DNA of 17,944 bases from Bacillota bacterium (GCA_029268085.1 JAJUHD010000030.1:1-17944); one strand, 5' to 3'; positions 6,812-14,469 are shown, counted from the stretch's first letter. The notes: generated from the sequence alone by a model not told the origin. Made by a program: numbers and translations.

Positions 6812-7888
6812 ATGGATTTCTTAAATACAGTGCAATTTGAAGGAAAACGTGAATTCATATTCGTTTCGGGCGAAAAGCAAATTTACCCTGTCGGCCAGAT
6901 CATTTTCTCGATATTGGATACCGATTGGGAGCCTTTGATTGCGGACGCAAATAAAACCTCTGCAAGGATAATGGATTTGAAGGGCTCCTTTGAAATAGGA
7001 AAAAGAATGGAATCTCCCTCTGAATCGCCTTATTATCTTGCCGCAGCCTTCAATAACCGCTTCGACTCGGCCTTTACTTCCGCTCCGGTACTTTTTTATC
7101 TTTTTTCCTCACAGATGCCTTTTTTCTTTGTCAGGAAATATCAGGGCGATTCCGCTTCAAAAGTATTCGCATCATTTATAAAGGAGTATCCCGTTTTTGA
7201 TGACACGCTGCGATCCTTCGGAAGCTTAAAGGACGAGTCGCTCTCTTTTCTTTCGGTTCAGTATGTCATTTCGGCGGCAAAGGCACTAAAAAGAATTCAT
7301 CAGTTTAAAAGTGACATCGAATATATAATAAAGGAAACGCTTGACACAGACGGACCGAATTCAAATATGCCGATTGAGAAAAGATACGCCTCTCTTCCGC
7401 CGGAGCTGCGTAAAAAATACGAACGAAGCGATGCTGCCGTTTCCGTCAAATGCGTTTTGGATTCCGACAGGCCTTCGATGGGCTATTACAGCGAGGACAT
7501 TTGCGCTCTTGCTTTTCTTGAGTTTGAATATATGTATATAAACAGCTTAGCCGTACGAAAATGCGACAACTGCGGACGATATTTTCTGCCCTTCTCCTCG
7601 CTTTCCCGTTATTGCGGTCGCGTTGCCTACGACAAAAACCAAAAGTCCTGCAAGGACTTTGCAGCAATGGACAAGTACTCGGACAAGCTCAGCCGCAACG
7701 CGGCTAAAAAGCTGTACCGTCAGCGCGCAAACGCTTACCAGATGCGCTGCAGCCGCGCTCCGTCTGCATTTCCGCGCTCCGAGTATGAGCTTTGGAAAGA
7801 AAATGCTAAAAAATTAATCGAAGCTTTTGAAAACGGCGATATCACTGAGGAGCAGTTTGACAAGGCGATTCAGATCCCCGGAAAATAG
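6812..7888 (+). CDS. DUF6076-family protein with C-terminal zinc ribbon
   Basis: 358 residues, no signal peptide or membrane segment. The N-terminal 240 residues are not recognised. The C-terminus has CDNC (251-254), C268 and C280 in the order CxxC-x13-C-x11-C, a likely four-Cys zinc site. It is followed by a basic helical region with KLYRQRANAYQMRC and a final SEYELWKENAKKLIEAF segment. That tail matches my recollection of DUF6076, a family of unknown function common in Clostridia; the basic character suggests nucleic acid binding, but this is inference. GGAAGGGG lies 8 bases before the ATG. The gene stands alone, with its own promoter and an AT-rich region upstream. Confidence 0.75.
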   Translation: MDFLNTVQFEGKREFIFVSGEKQIYPVGQIIFSILDTDWEPLIADANKTSARIMDLKGSFEIGKRMESPSESPYYLAAAFNNRFDSAFTSAPVLFYLFSSQMPFFFVRKYQGDSASKVFASFIKEYPVFDDTLRSFGSLKDESLSFLSVQYVISAAKALKRIHQFKSDIEYIIKETLDTDGPNSNMPIEKRYASLPPELRKKYERSDAAVSVKCVLDSDRPSMGYYSEDICALAFLEFEYMYINSLAVRKCDNCGRYFLPFSSLSRYCGRVAYDKNQKSCKDFAAMDKYSDKLSRNAAKKLYRQRANAYQMRCSRAPSAFPRSEYELWKENAKKLIEAFENGDITEEQFDKAIQIPGK

Positions 7889-8194
7889 CGTTTCAAGGCT
7901 TTTTTCTTTCTTGTTGACTCTGTTTTTGCATACTTTAGAAATTTTTTATTCGTCTCTGCGTCCTTTCCGCGCTAATCTCCGGACCTGAACCTGTATATGC
8001 CTTGAAATTTTCTTCTTTCACACTAAAAGCTCACCTACTGCATTTTTTCCGGCTTGTTTTGCAATAGATTCTAAAACACAAGTAAAATTTCGTTTTTTGC
8101 GGCCAAAGTACGAGGACAGATCCGGAGATATTTGCGACTGCAAAATGTTCTCCTGTCCAAATTGCAAATTATGCCATGTTTTTAAGGAGACGCT
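7889..8194. other. Intergenic region before the LysR gene
   Basis: No gene seen. Immediately after the DUF6076 stop are T-rich tracts without a clear GC stem. A possible lysR promoter is TTGCAA (8059-8064), 18 bases, TAAAAT (8083-8088). A nested hairpin follows at 8124-8153. Confidence 0.45.
8124..8153. promoter_or_regulatory. Inverted repeat upstream of the LysR gene
   Basis: Nested symmetry GGAGA...TTTGC-gact-GCAAA...TCTCC centred near 8138, with outer GGACAG/CTGTCC. It fits ATT-N11-AAT, the spacing of LysR boxes, so it is a candidate autoregulatory site; it could also be a leader stem-loop. Confidence 0.35.
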
Positions 8195-9079
8195 ATGGAC
8201 ATAAAAAAACTTGAGTATTTTGAAGCCGTGAGCCGGCTTCGAAGCTTTACGAAGGCGGCGGAGGAGCTTCATATCGCTCAGCCCTCCATCACGGCGTCCA
8301 TAAACAAGCTTGAAGATGAACTTGGAGTAGCGCTTTTTGTAAGAAACTCAAGAAAAGTTGAGCTGACCTTTGAAGGGGAGCTTTTCAGAAAGAAAACCCT
8401 CTATCTCTTAAAGCTGTTCCGGGAAACAGTAGACGAAATGCAGGCGCTTGGCTCGAGGGCCCGCCAGGTACTGCATATTGGAATCCCACCTATGGTGGGG
8501 ACGCAAATAACGCCCCTTTTATATGGAGATTTTCTTCCGAAACATCCCGAGGTTACTTTAGACATATATGAAGACGGAAGCTATGCCATACTTGAGGCTT
8601 TGAAGAGCGATAAGATCGAGCTTGGCTACATTGTGCTTGAAGAAAGCATCGAAGCAAAATTCAACGTTTATCAAACCTTTCAGGGGGAAATACATGTCCT
8701 GATGAATATTAATCATCCCCTTTCAAAGCTGGACAAGATTCCTATTGAAATGATGAAGGAAGTCAATCTGATTCACCTCCCCGAACGAACCTATATAAGA
8801 AAGAAGATAGATGCTGAGCTTGCAAAGGTTGGTCTTGAGCCCAGAATTCTCGCGGTTCCCGACCAAATGATTACGACCGTCAACCTGGTCGCCCGGAACC
8901 TTGGAGTCTGCTTTGTGCTTGGAAACAGCAATAACATCGTAAATGAAAGGCATACGCTTACGGTAAGACCGTTTGAAAATCCGATACTTTTCCGCACCGG
9001 CTTTGTCTGGCTTAAGGACAGGAATCTGTCCGAAGCCGCAAGGAAGTGCATGAAGTTTATGAAGGAGAGGGCTTTTTGA
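8195..9079 (+). CDS. LysR-family transcriptional regulator
   Basis: 294 residues, the usual length for the family. The winged helix is at 1-60, with the characteristic SFTKAAEELHIAQPSITASINKLEDELGVALF pattern (17-48), then a linker helix (to about 85) and a two-lobe periplasmic-binding-protein-like effector domain (about 90-294) beginning LHIGIPPMVG. AAGGAG lies 5 bases before the ATG. It is followed by a strong terminator and, 409 bases on, by an SLC13-type permease in the same orientation, with a LysR-type box between them. The likely role is ligand-responsive activation of that permease, the ligand probably being a carboxylate; this is inferred from context only. Confidence 0.93.
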   Translation: MDIKKLEYFEAVSRLRSFTKAAEELHIAQPSITASINKLEDELGVALFVRNSRKVELTFEGELFRKKTLYLLKLFRETVDEMQALGSRARQVLHIGIPPMVGTQITPLLYGDFLPKHPEVTLDIYEDGSYAILEALKSDKIELGYIVLEESIEAKFNVYQTFQGEIHVLMNINHPLSKLDKIPIEMMKEVNLIHLPERTYIRKKIDAELAKVGLEPRILAVPDQMITTVNLVARNLGVCFVLGNSNNIVNERHTLTVRPFENPILFRTGFVWLKDRNLSEAARKCMKFMKERAF

Positions 9080-9083
9080 CCCT

Positions 9084-9129
9084 GTCCCTGTGCTGAGCGA
9101 CTTTACAGTTCGGCGCAGGGACTTTTTTT
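9084..9129 (+). terminator. Intrinsic terminator of the lysR-type gene
   Basis: Stem GTCCCTGTGC/GCGCAGGGAC (one G-U pair), 19-base loop, then seven T residues (9123-9129). It isolates the regulator from the downstream permease. Confidence 0.88.
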
Positions 9130-9139
9130 GACTTAAACG

Positions 9140-9164
9140 ATAGTTTCATTCTATTGATAAATAG
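9140..9164. promoter_or_regulatory. LysR-type recognition site upstream of the permease gene
   Basis: ATAG-N7-CTAT (9140-9154) is an interrupted palindrome of T-N11-A type. A further ATAG at 9161-9164 pairs with the same CTAT at 6-base spacing. Relative to the proposed start point near 9206 the palindrome centres at about -59 and the second half-site at about -44, the normal positions of LysR recognition and activation sites. Confidence 0.55.
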
Positions 9165-9168
9165 ATTT

Positions 9169-9199
9169 TTGGTATTTGTTTATTTGTGCGGGCTATGAT
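9169..9199 (+). promoter_or_regulatory. Probable permease promoter
   Basis: TATGAT (9194-9199, 5 of 6 of the -10 consensus) with only a weak TTGGTA (9169-9174) at 19 bases. A poor -35 with a regulator site just upstream is what an activator-dependent promoter would show. Confidence 0.45.
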
Positions 9200-9276
9200 A
9201 GAGTAAAAACGACCATTATATTAAGACTGTTGAGCGCAAATTATAATCAAAATTTACAATTGCATTTAATTCATGA

Positions 9277-9314
9277 GGCGGTTAAAAAGTCTTTTTCAGC
9301 GCCGTTTTTGTTTA
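9277..9314 (+). terminator. Terminator-like hairpin in the permease leader
   Basis: GGCG...AAAAA-gtc-TTTTT...CGCC followed by GTTTTTGTTT, about 70 bases after the proposed start point and 175 bases before the permease ATG. It could be an attenuator or, alternatively, the end of a short transcript. The leader to 9488 also has a 12-base palindrome GCTGCGCGCAGC (9366-9377). I do not recognise a known riboswitch. Confidence 0.4.
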
Positions 9315-9488
9315 AGTGAGGAGGAGAAGGGAACAGAAAACGCCGGACGTATACTGATTCATTGAGCTGCGCGCAGCCCCTAATATCTGCGCGGCAATCT
9401 TTATTGGGAGGGGTTTAGGTAAATTTTAAGACTTCAGCGCTGACTTTGGGAGAGAATTAAATCATAATTTCAGACAAGGAGGAGAAAA

Positions 9489-10763
9489 ATGACCCCCCTG
9501 ACAATTACTATTATTGTACTGATAATAACAATCGCAGCATTTATCACCGGAAAGGTGCCATTTTCAGTAATCTCCATGTTCATAATGATTGCTCTTATTA
9601 TGACAAAGGTACTCACGCCTGTTCAGGCTTTTTCAGGTTTTACAAATACGAACGTAATCCTGATCGGCGCGATGTTTGTCGTTGGCGCTGGCTTAACAAA
9701 GACCAGCCTGCTGGACAGGATACAATCGCTCGTGAACAGGCATAAGGACAGTCCGACGAAAATCATCGCAATTTCAAGCCTGACCGCCGGAATTCTGGCC
9801 CTCATCACAAGCGGTCCGGCCGCCATGGCGATAATGATTCCTCTGCTTGTCGCAATTGCAAACGATACGGGCCTGAGCAGAAGCAAAATCATGTTCCCTG
9901 CGTCGGCTCTTGCAAATATTTGCGTAGGCATGACTTTTCTCGGGCAGGGAGCGGCAAATCTGACCTGGAACACCGTCATGATGAATGCCGGCGGCAAGAT
10001 ACCTTTTACGATCTGGTCATTCACGATCGCCAGGCTTCCGCTTGTCATAATTGCAATAGTGTATATGGCTTTATGGGGACACAAGCTGCTTCCCAACAAG
10101 CCCAACGAAGAGTTTGCCGATACGATAAAAAAGAAGGAATCGGGGCCTAAGCTTTCTCCGGCAATGGAAAAAGTTGCGGTTGTAATAATCGTACTTACGG
10201 TTGCGGCAATCATTCTCTCGCCGCAGATTAAGGTCGACATGTACATTTCCGGCTGCATCGGAGCCGTACTTCTGGTAATTACAGGGGTGCTGAGCGATAA
10301 GGAAGCTCTTTCTTCCATTCACCTGCCCACAATGTTCCTGTTTGCCGGAGTGCTTCCGCTTTCCGACGCGCTGAAAATTACAGGCGCGGGCGATATGGTG
10401 GCCAAGTGGATTGTAGGTTTGCTCGGCAACACATCAAATCCCTATGTAATTATGGCCGTATTCTTTGTTATTCCGCTTATTTTGACCCAATTTATGTCCA
10501 ATACGGCCATGATTGCGATATTTGTGCCGCTGGTTTCCGCCGCCGCCGTGAAGATAGGCGTGGATCCGAGAGCCGCGGTAATGGGCACGATACTCGCAAG
10601 CTGTTCTTCCCTTCTCACCCCGATGGCCTCTCCCACTCAGGCGGTTGTAATGGAGCCCGGCGGATACACAATCAAGGATTACTTTAAGTGCGGCTTGCCG
10701 CTGGTTATCATAATTACCATAGTCAGCATTATCTGGCTGCCCTTGATATTCCCCTTCAAATAA
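9489..10763 (+). CDS. SLC13 (DASS/ArsB-NhaD superfamily) anion permease
   Basis: 424 residues, about 11-12 membrane segments, arranged as two inverted halves as in SLC13/DASS carriers. These import dicarboxylates, sulfate or related anions with Na+. The second half has the SNT signature in QFMSNTAMIAIFVP (334-347) and LLTPMASPTQAVV (375-387). In the first half the equivalent re-entrant loop reads ITSGPAAMAIMIP (106-118), with SGP where SNT is usual. GFTNTN (50-55) and an amphipathic PTKIIAISSLTAGILAL stretch are also typical. The loop at 205-225 is charged and cytosolic. AAGGAGGAG lies about 6 bases before the ATG. Expression is probably controlled by the preceding LysR protein. The substrate is not determined by sequence. 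Confidence 0.88.
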   Translation: MTPLTITIIVLIITIAAFITGKVPFSVISMFIMIALIMTKVLTPVQAFSGFTNTNVILIGAMFVVGAGLTKTSLLDRIQSLVNRHKDSPTKIIAISSLTAGILALITSGPAAMAIMIPLLVAIANDTGLSRSKIMFPASALANICVGMTFLGQGAANLTWNTVMMNAGGKIPFTIWSFTIARLPLVIIAIVYMALWGHKLLPNKPNEEFADTIKKKESGPKLSPAMEKVAVVIIVLTVAAIILSPQIKVDMYISGCIGAVLLVITGVLSDKEALSSIHLPTMFLFAGVLPLSDALKITGAGDMVAKWIVGLLGNTSNPYVIMAVFFVIPLILTQFMSNTAMIAIFVPLVSAAAVKIGVDPRAAVMGTILASCSSLLTPMASPTQAVVMEPGGYTIKDYFKCGLPLVIIITIVSIIWLPLIFPFK

Positions 10764-10780
10764 TGAGGCGCACAATATTC

Positions 10781-10805
10781 AGGATTCCGCTTGATGCGGA
10801 ATCCT
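10781..10805 (+). terminator. Left framing hairpin of repeat copy 3
   Basis: Perfect 10-bp stem AGGATTCCGC/GCGGAATCCT with loop TTGAT, 17 bases after the permease stop, followed by the repeat's own hairpin with U-run. The likely permease terminator. Confidence 0.65.
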
Positions 10806-10997
10806 CAGACTGTCGAAAAAGCCCAAAGGGCTTTTTCGACAAGGGGATTGCATGCCGGCCGCTCTGCCGCGCCCGTCATGAGAGGTGTCATTTCCGACGT
10901 ACCCGCCGCCGGAAATGACAGATTTGACTTTGTTTCCGCCACTCGTGGCGGAAATTCTGCGAAGCTTTTTGCTGTAAACAAGTTTTCCGACACGCTC
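10806..10997 (+). repeat. Hairpin-rich interspersed repeat, copy 3 (core)
   Basis: Core of about 192 bp in the same orientation as copy 2. The internal hairpin (10811-10840) reads TGTCGAAAAAGCCC/GGGCTTTTTCGACA: the A-T pair of the other copies is replaced by G-C on both arms, and the right end changes as well (TTTTCCGACA). The CCGCCAC/GTGGCGG hairpin is one pair longer than in copy 2. It lies between the convergent permease and TRAP transporter operons. Confidence 0.85.
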
Positions 10998-11028
10998 AGG
11001 CCCCGCAATCCTTACGGTTGCGGGGCCT
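10998..11028. terminator. Right framing hairpin of repeat copy 3
   Basis: Perfect 11-bp stem AGGCCCCGCAA/TTGCGGGGCCT with a 9-base loop. Unlike copies 1 and 2, its sequence differs from the left framing hairpin. The stretch 11032-11158 that follows holds nothing I recognise. Confidence 0.5.
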
Positions 11029-11158
11029 GTCGACTTTATCGTAAATTGCGGCTTATCTCCGGCCATGCGCGAGTCTTGGCCGCCGGGAAGTAAAGAGAAG
11101 CTTTCGCAGGCTCAAAAGATGCGGCATAGGCTGTCATTTGTCGGCACGCTTATTTTAT

Positions 11159-11219
11159 CTTAAACAACAGAGCCGCAAACCGGCTGCGGGTAGGCCGATT
11201 TGCGGCTCTGTTGTTTAAG
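11159..11219 (-). terminator. Long stem-loop after dctM
   Basis: A perfect 21-bp stem (11159-11179 with 11199-11219; core AGAGCCGCAAA/TTTGCGGCTCT) around a 19-base loop that has a small inner CGGC/GCCG stem. It lies 79 bases beyond the dctM stop. There is no long U-run outside the stem, so it may act as a 3' stabilising structure as well as a terminator. Confidence 0.65.
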
Positions 11220-11298
11220 CAGGGGAAAAGGACTGCTGAATCGCCCGAAATAGCGCGAAATAAACGATAAACAGCTTAAATATGGCGCATATGTCCCG

Positions 11299-12579
11299 CT
11301 AGCCCTTAAGCACGCCGGGCAGCCATACGGAGATTTCCGGCACGAATCCTATGATTATCAGCGAAAGTATCAGGCCGAACAGAAACGGCAGCGCGGCCCT
11401 CGTTATTTTGTCCATGCTGAGGCCCGTAAGCGAGGCGCCGACGAAAAGGTTCGCCGCCACGGGAGGCGTGACGAAGGCTATCGCAAGCGCTATCGTCATG
11501 ATTATTCCGAAATGGAGGGGCGAAACGCCAACCTGCATCGCAACCGCGAGCAGCACCGGCGAGAATATCACGATAGCCGGCGTGGTCTGTACGAACATGC
11601 CGATAAGGAAGAGAATGGCATATATTATCAAAAGTATGACATAGCGGTTGGTTGAAACCGAAAGGAACATTGCGCTTATGCTGTCCGTTACGCGCATATA
11701 GGCGAAGATTGTGCCGAGCGCCGTTGCCGGGGCGACGGTCAGCATCAGCCCGCCGTTGAATACCATGTTGTCCTTGAATACCTTCCAAAGCGATTTGATG
11801 GTGAAGGCTTTGTAAACCACAATTCCCACGAAAAGTCCGTAGACGGTCGCCACCACAGCGGCTTCCGTAGCCGTGAAGATGCCGCTGTATATGCCGCCCA
11901 GGATGATCACAGGCATGAGTACGGCCCACTTTGCGTCCCAGAGAGCGGCAATGAATTCTTTGAAGCTGAATTTCTGCGAGCCCTTGTAGCCGTGCTTTTT
12001 GCAGTAAATATAATTGAAGATCATCAGTATCGCTCCGACGACGAGGGCCGGGCCTATGCCGGCGATAAACATGTCGCCGATGGACGTGTTGTTGGTGACG
12101 CTGTATATCACCATGGGGTAGCTCGGCGGCACTATGATGCCGAGCCCGCCGGCGCAGACGACAAGACCTGTCGCGTAGTATTTGTCATACCCCGCCCTTA
12201 TCATCTGCGGTATCATTATTGTTCCTATGGCGGCTGTGGTTGCCGGAGCCGAGCCTGAAACCGCTCCGAAAAACATGCAGGCAAGCACCGTAACCATTCC
12301 GAGAGAGCCCGTGACGTTTCCTATCACGCTGTTTGCGAGGCGCACGAGTCTTTTCGACAGCCCGCCGACATCCATTATCGTTCCCGATATCATAAAGAAC
12401 GGAATCGCGAGCATAGTGAAGGAAGCCGTTCCGCTGTACAGCGTTTGCACTATGAAATTGGGAGTCGTGACAGGGCTTATCGCCACCATGATGAGACATG
12501 GTATTATGAGGCAGAGACCAATCGGCACGCCGATGAGCAAAAGCCCAAACAGAGAAGAAAAAAGCACCGCGACAGCCAT
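11299..12579 (-). CDS. dctM: TRAP transporter large permease (DctM type)
   Basis: 426 residues, about 12 membrane segments; the ion-coupled translocating subunit of a tripartite ATP-independent periplasmic (TRAP) transporter. Family signatures: LAIPFFMISGTIMD (57-70), FFGAVSGSAPATTAAIGTIMIP (103-124) and GIIVPPSYPMVIY (147-159). Its ATG overlaps the dctQ stop by one base (TAATG), so the two are translationally coupled and made in equal amounts. Third gene of dctP-dctQ-dctM. Ends with TAG and a long stem-loop. Confidence 0.95.
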   Translation of the reverse strand: MAVAVLFSSLFGLLLIGVPIGLCLIIPCLIMVAISPVTTPNFIVQTLYSGTASFTMLAIPFFMISGTIMDVGGLSKRLVRLANSVIGNVTGSLGMVTVLACMFFGAVSGSAPATTAAIGTIMIPQMIRAGYDKYYATGLVVCAGGLGIIVPPSYPMVIYSVTNNTSIGDMFIAGIGPALVVGAILMIFNYIYCKKHGYKGSQKFSFKEFIAALWDAKWAVLMPVIILGGIYSGIFTATEAAVVATVYGLFVGIVVYKAFTIKSLWKVFKDNMVFNGGLMLTVAPATALGTIFAYMRVTDSISAMFLSVSTNRYVILLIIYAILFLIGMFVQTTPAIVIFSPVLLAVAMQVGVSPLHFGIIMTIALAIAFVTPPVAANLFVGASLTGLSMDKITRAALPFLFGLILSLIIIGFVPEISVWLPGVLKG

Positions 12580-13223
12580 TATCTGTTTTCCTCCTTGTCT
12601 TTTTTGTCAGAGGTACAAGCGGCATCCGGGGCCTCGGACGACTCGTTTGCGCCCTGGGCCTTTCCCGCGGCAATCAGTTTCGCCTCAGCCTCCAGGGCGT
12701 CCGTATCGATTACCGGCTTGGATGCCCCAAGGGTCTGCGGGGTTTCCTTGATGAGCTTCAGTATATCAAAAACAATGCGCACCGAGGTCACCGCAAGCAT
12801 AACCGGAATAATCGCGTAAAGGTAGCGTTTCGGTATCCTGAGAAGCGAGGTGGCGCTCATGCGGAGGTTTTTGATTATTGTGGTATAGAGATATGCGACA
12901 TAGAAATTGAAGCCTATAAAAATCAGGTCGCTTATTATTAAAAGGGCTTTTTTGGCCTTGAAAGGAACAGCTTCCAGCAAAGCGTCTATCCTTAGATGCT
13001 TCCTGTAAGTCACCGCGCCCGAAACCCCGCAGTATACCATTCCGACAGACAGCGCGACGGCAAGCTCTTCCGTCCATGTGAACGAATGCCTGAAAACGAA
13101 TCGCGAAACCACCTGAAGGAACAGAAGAAACATTATAATAATAAAAAGTACCGTGCCTATATATATTTCAAAATTGTTGAGGATCTGGAGCAATATGCTT
13201 TTGCCGCTCTTCCCTTTTTCCAT
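12579..13223 (-). CDS. dctQ: TRAP transporter small permease (DctQ type)
   Basis: 214 residues from the chosen start; four membrane segments at about 20-41, 52-72, 93-115 and 134-155. SFTWTEELAVAL (47-58) and RKHLRIDALLE (74-84) are the typical DctQ motifs. The C-terminal tail (about 160-214) is long, hydrophilic and rich in Ala, Glu, Asp and Lys, beyond the usual end of the domain; its role is unknown. The ATG at 13223 is preferred to the frame's upstream ATG at 13301 because AAAGGAG lies 8 bases before it and the upstream 26 residues overlap an intercistronic hairpin. Coupled to dctM through TAATG. Confidence 0.92.
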   Translation of the reverse strand: MEKGKSGKSILLQILNNFEIYIGTVLFIIIMFLLFLQVVSRFVFRHSFTWTEELAVALSVGMVYCGVSGAVTYRKHLRIDALLEAVPFKAKKALLIISDLIFIGFNFYVAYLYTTIIKNLRMSATSLLRIPKRYLYAIIPVMLAVTSVRIVFDILKLIKETPQTLGASKPVIDTDALEAEAKLIAAGKAQGANESSEAPDAACTSDKKDKEENR

Positions 13224-13265
13224 ACGGAGGACTCCTTTCTCTGGGGGAAAAACAAGTGATAAAAC

Positions 13266-13310
13266 AGCCGGTTCATGGAATCGAAACCAAACGGAAACCA
13301 CGAACCGGCT
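13266..13310 (-). terminator. Intercistronic hairpin between dctP and dctQ
   Basis: AGCCGGTTCATGG pairs with CCACGAACCGGCT (13 bp, one G-U) in the 100-base gap after dctP, with no U-run. Probably a partial terminator or an mRNA-stabilising stem that lets the binding protein be made in excess over the membrane subunits, as is common for solute-binding-protein operons. Confidence 0.6.
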
Positions 13311-13323
13311 TCAATAAATCGCT

Positions 13324-14415
13324 TTATGACTTTTTGACGCTGTTGACAGTGGCAATCAGCTTGTTCCACTGGTCGTCGCCCATCGTCTTCTTGACCTTGT
13401 CCCAGGTCGGCTTGACGGCGTTCTGGAATGCGGTCATCTCCGCGTCGGTCGGCTTATAGAACTGCATTCCCGCAGCGGTGAGCTTATCCTGATATTCCTT
13501 TTCCGCAGCTTCGAGGCGCTGGCGGCTGGCCTTTGTGGCAGCTTCGTTGGCCGCCTTTATCGCAGCCTTCTGGCTGTCCGAGAGCTTGTTATAGAAATCT
13601 TTGTTCATGAAGAACAAGGTGGTTGTATAGCTGTGGCGCGTCAGGGTGCAGTATTTCTGAACCTCATAGAACTTGTTTGAAAAAATAGTTGAAAGCGGGT
13701 TTTCCTGAGCGTCTACGAGCTTCTGCTGGAGTGCGCTGAACAGCTCGGAAATCGACAGCGGAGTTACCGCGGCCCCGAGATCGTTAAACGAAGAAATCTG
13801 TATCGGGTCCGTCATGGTCCTTATTTTTACGCCTTTGAAATCCGCCGGCGATTTGATGAACCCCTTGGAGCTTGTAACATGGCGATATCCTATATCCGAA
13901 TAGCAGAGAGGGATAACTCCCACGTCGTTCTGCACCTTTTGAAGCATCTGCTTGCCGAAATCGCTGTCCATGACCGCGTGCACCAGGCTGTAATCCGTAA
14001 ACAGGTACGGCACATTCAGCGCAGCGAAGGCCTGGGTATAATCGCCCCAGGAGCCGGTGTTGAGCTGCGCCATCTCGAAAGCGCCGTTCTGAAGTCCGCT
14101 TATCGTTTCATCGGTGCCGTTAGCCAGCTGGGAACCGGGGAAAATCTGTACCTTTATGCTGCCGTTTGAAGCGGATTCAACCGTCTTGATCCATGTGTTG
14201 ATTGCGATAGCGCCGGGCGTGTTGTTCGCTTCTATCTCGCTCTTTGCGACGCTGGATGCCCATCTGATGGTCACGGGCGCGCCCGAAGCCGTTGCGGCAG
14301 GCTTTGCGCTGCCCTGGGGTGTTGTTGCGGGCTGCGCCGTGCCGCCGCAGGCGGTAAGGAGCAGCATTGCGAATGCGCATATAAGCAGTATGGAGCTTCT
14401 AAGCAGACTTTTCAT
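13324..14415 (-). CDS. dctP: TRAP transporter substrate-binding lipoprotein (DctP family)
   Basis: 363 residues. Residues 1-23 form a lipoprotein signal with lipobox LLTAC (Cys23 lipidated), followed by a Pro/Ala/Thr-rich linker to about 46, fitting a Gram-positive cell where the binding protein is tethered to the outer membrane face. The two-lobe binding domain (about 48-340) shows KGVKIRT (194-200), where Arg199 is the expected carboxylate-binding residue, and ELFSALQQKLVDAQENP (224-240). It delivers an organic acid, probably a sugar acid or related carboxylate, to the DctQM permease. GGAGG lies 6 bases before the ATG. First gene of the operon, with a GntR-type operator at its start point. 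The divergent regulator and dehydratase suggest the same substrate route. Confidence 0.94.
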   Translation of the reverse strand: MKSLLRSSILLICAFAMLLLTACGGTAQPATTPQGSAKPAATASGAPVTIRWASSVAKSEIEANNTPGAIAINTWIKTVESASNGSIKVQIFPGSQLANGTDETISGLQNGAFEMAQLNTGSWGDYTQAFAALNVPYLFTDYSLVHAVMDSDFGKQMLQKVQNDVGVIPLCYSDIGYRHVTSSKGFIKSPADFKGVKIRTMTDPIQISSFNDLGAAVTPLSISELFSALQQKLVDAQENPLSTIFSNKFYEVQKYCTLTRHSYTTTLFFMNKDFYNKLSDSQKAAIKAANEAATKASRQRLEAAEKEYQDKLTAAGMQFYKPTDAEMTAFQNAVKPTWDKVKKTMGDDQWNKLIATVNSVKKS

Positions 14416-14469
14416 TTTGATCCTCCAATTTTAATTTTTGATTAACAAAACTGACTAAGCCTAGGTGCC

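Noticed and set aside
9273..9365. Possible 30-codon leader peptide (ATG at 9273) before the permease
   Set aside because: No Shine-Dalgarno sequence, and it overlaps the terminator-like stem; no run of regulatory codons is seen.
9623..10318. 231-residue minus-strand ORF opposite the SLC13-type permease
   Set aside because: Antisense shadow of a gene with clear family motifs; no start signals of its own.
1..11028. CRISPR array or tandem repeat interpretation of the three repeats
   Set aside because: Units are about 195 bp, 5 kb apart, not in one orientation and have no spacers.
12182..12751. 189-residue plus-strand ORF across the dctM/dctQ junction
   Set aside because: Runs opposite two well-supported, translationally coupled genes; proline/arginine-rich shadow composition.
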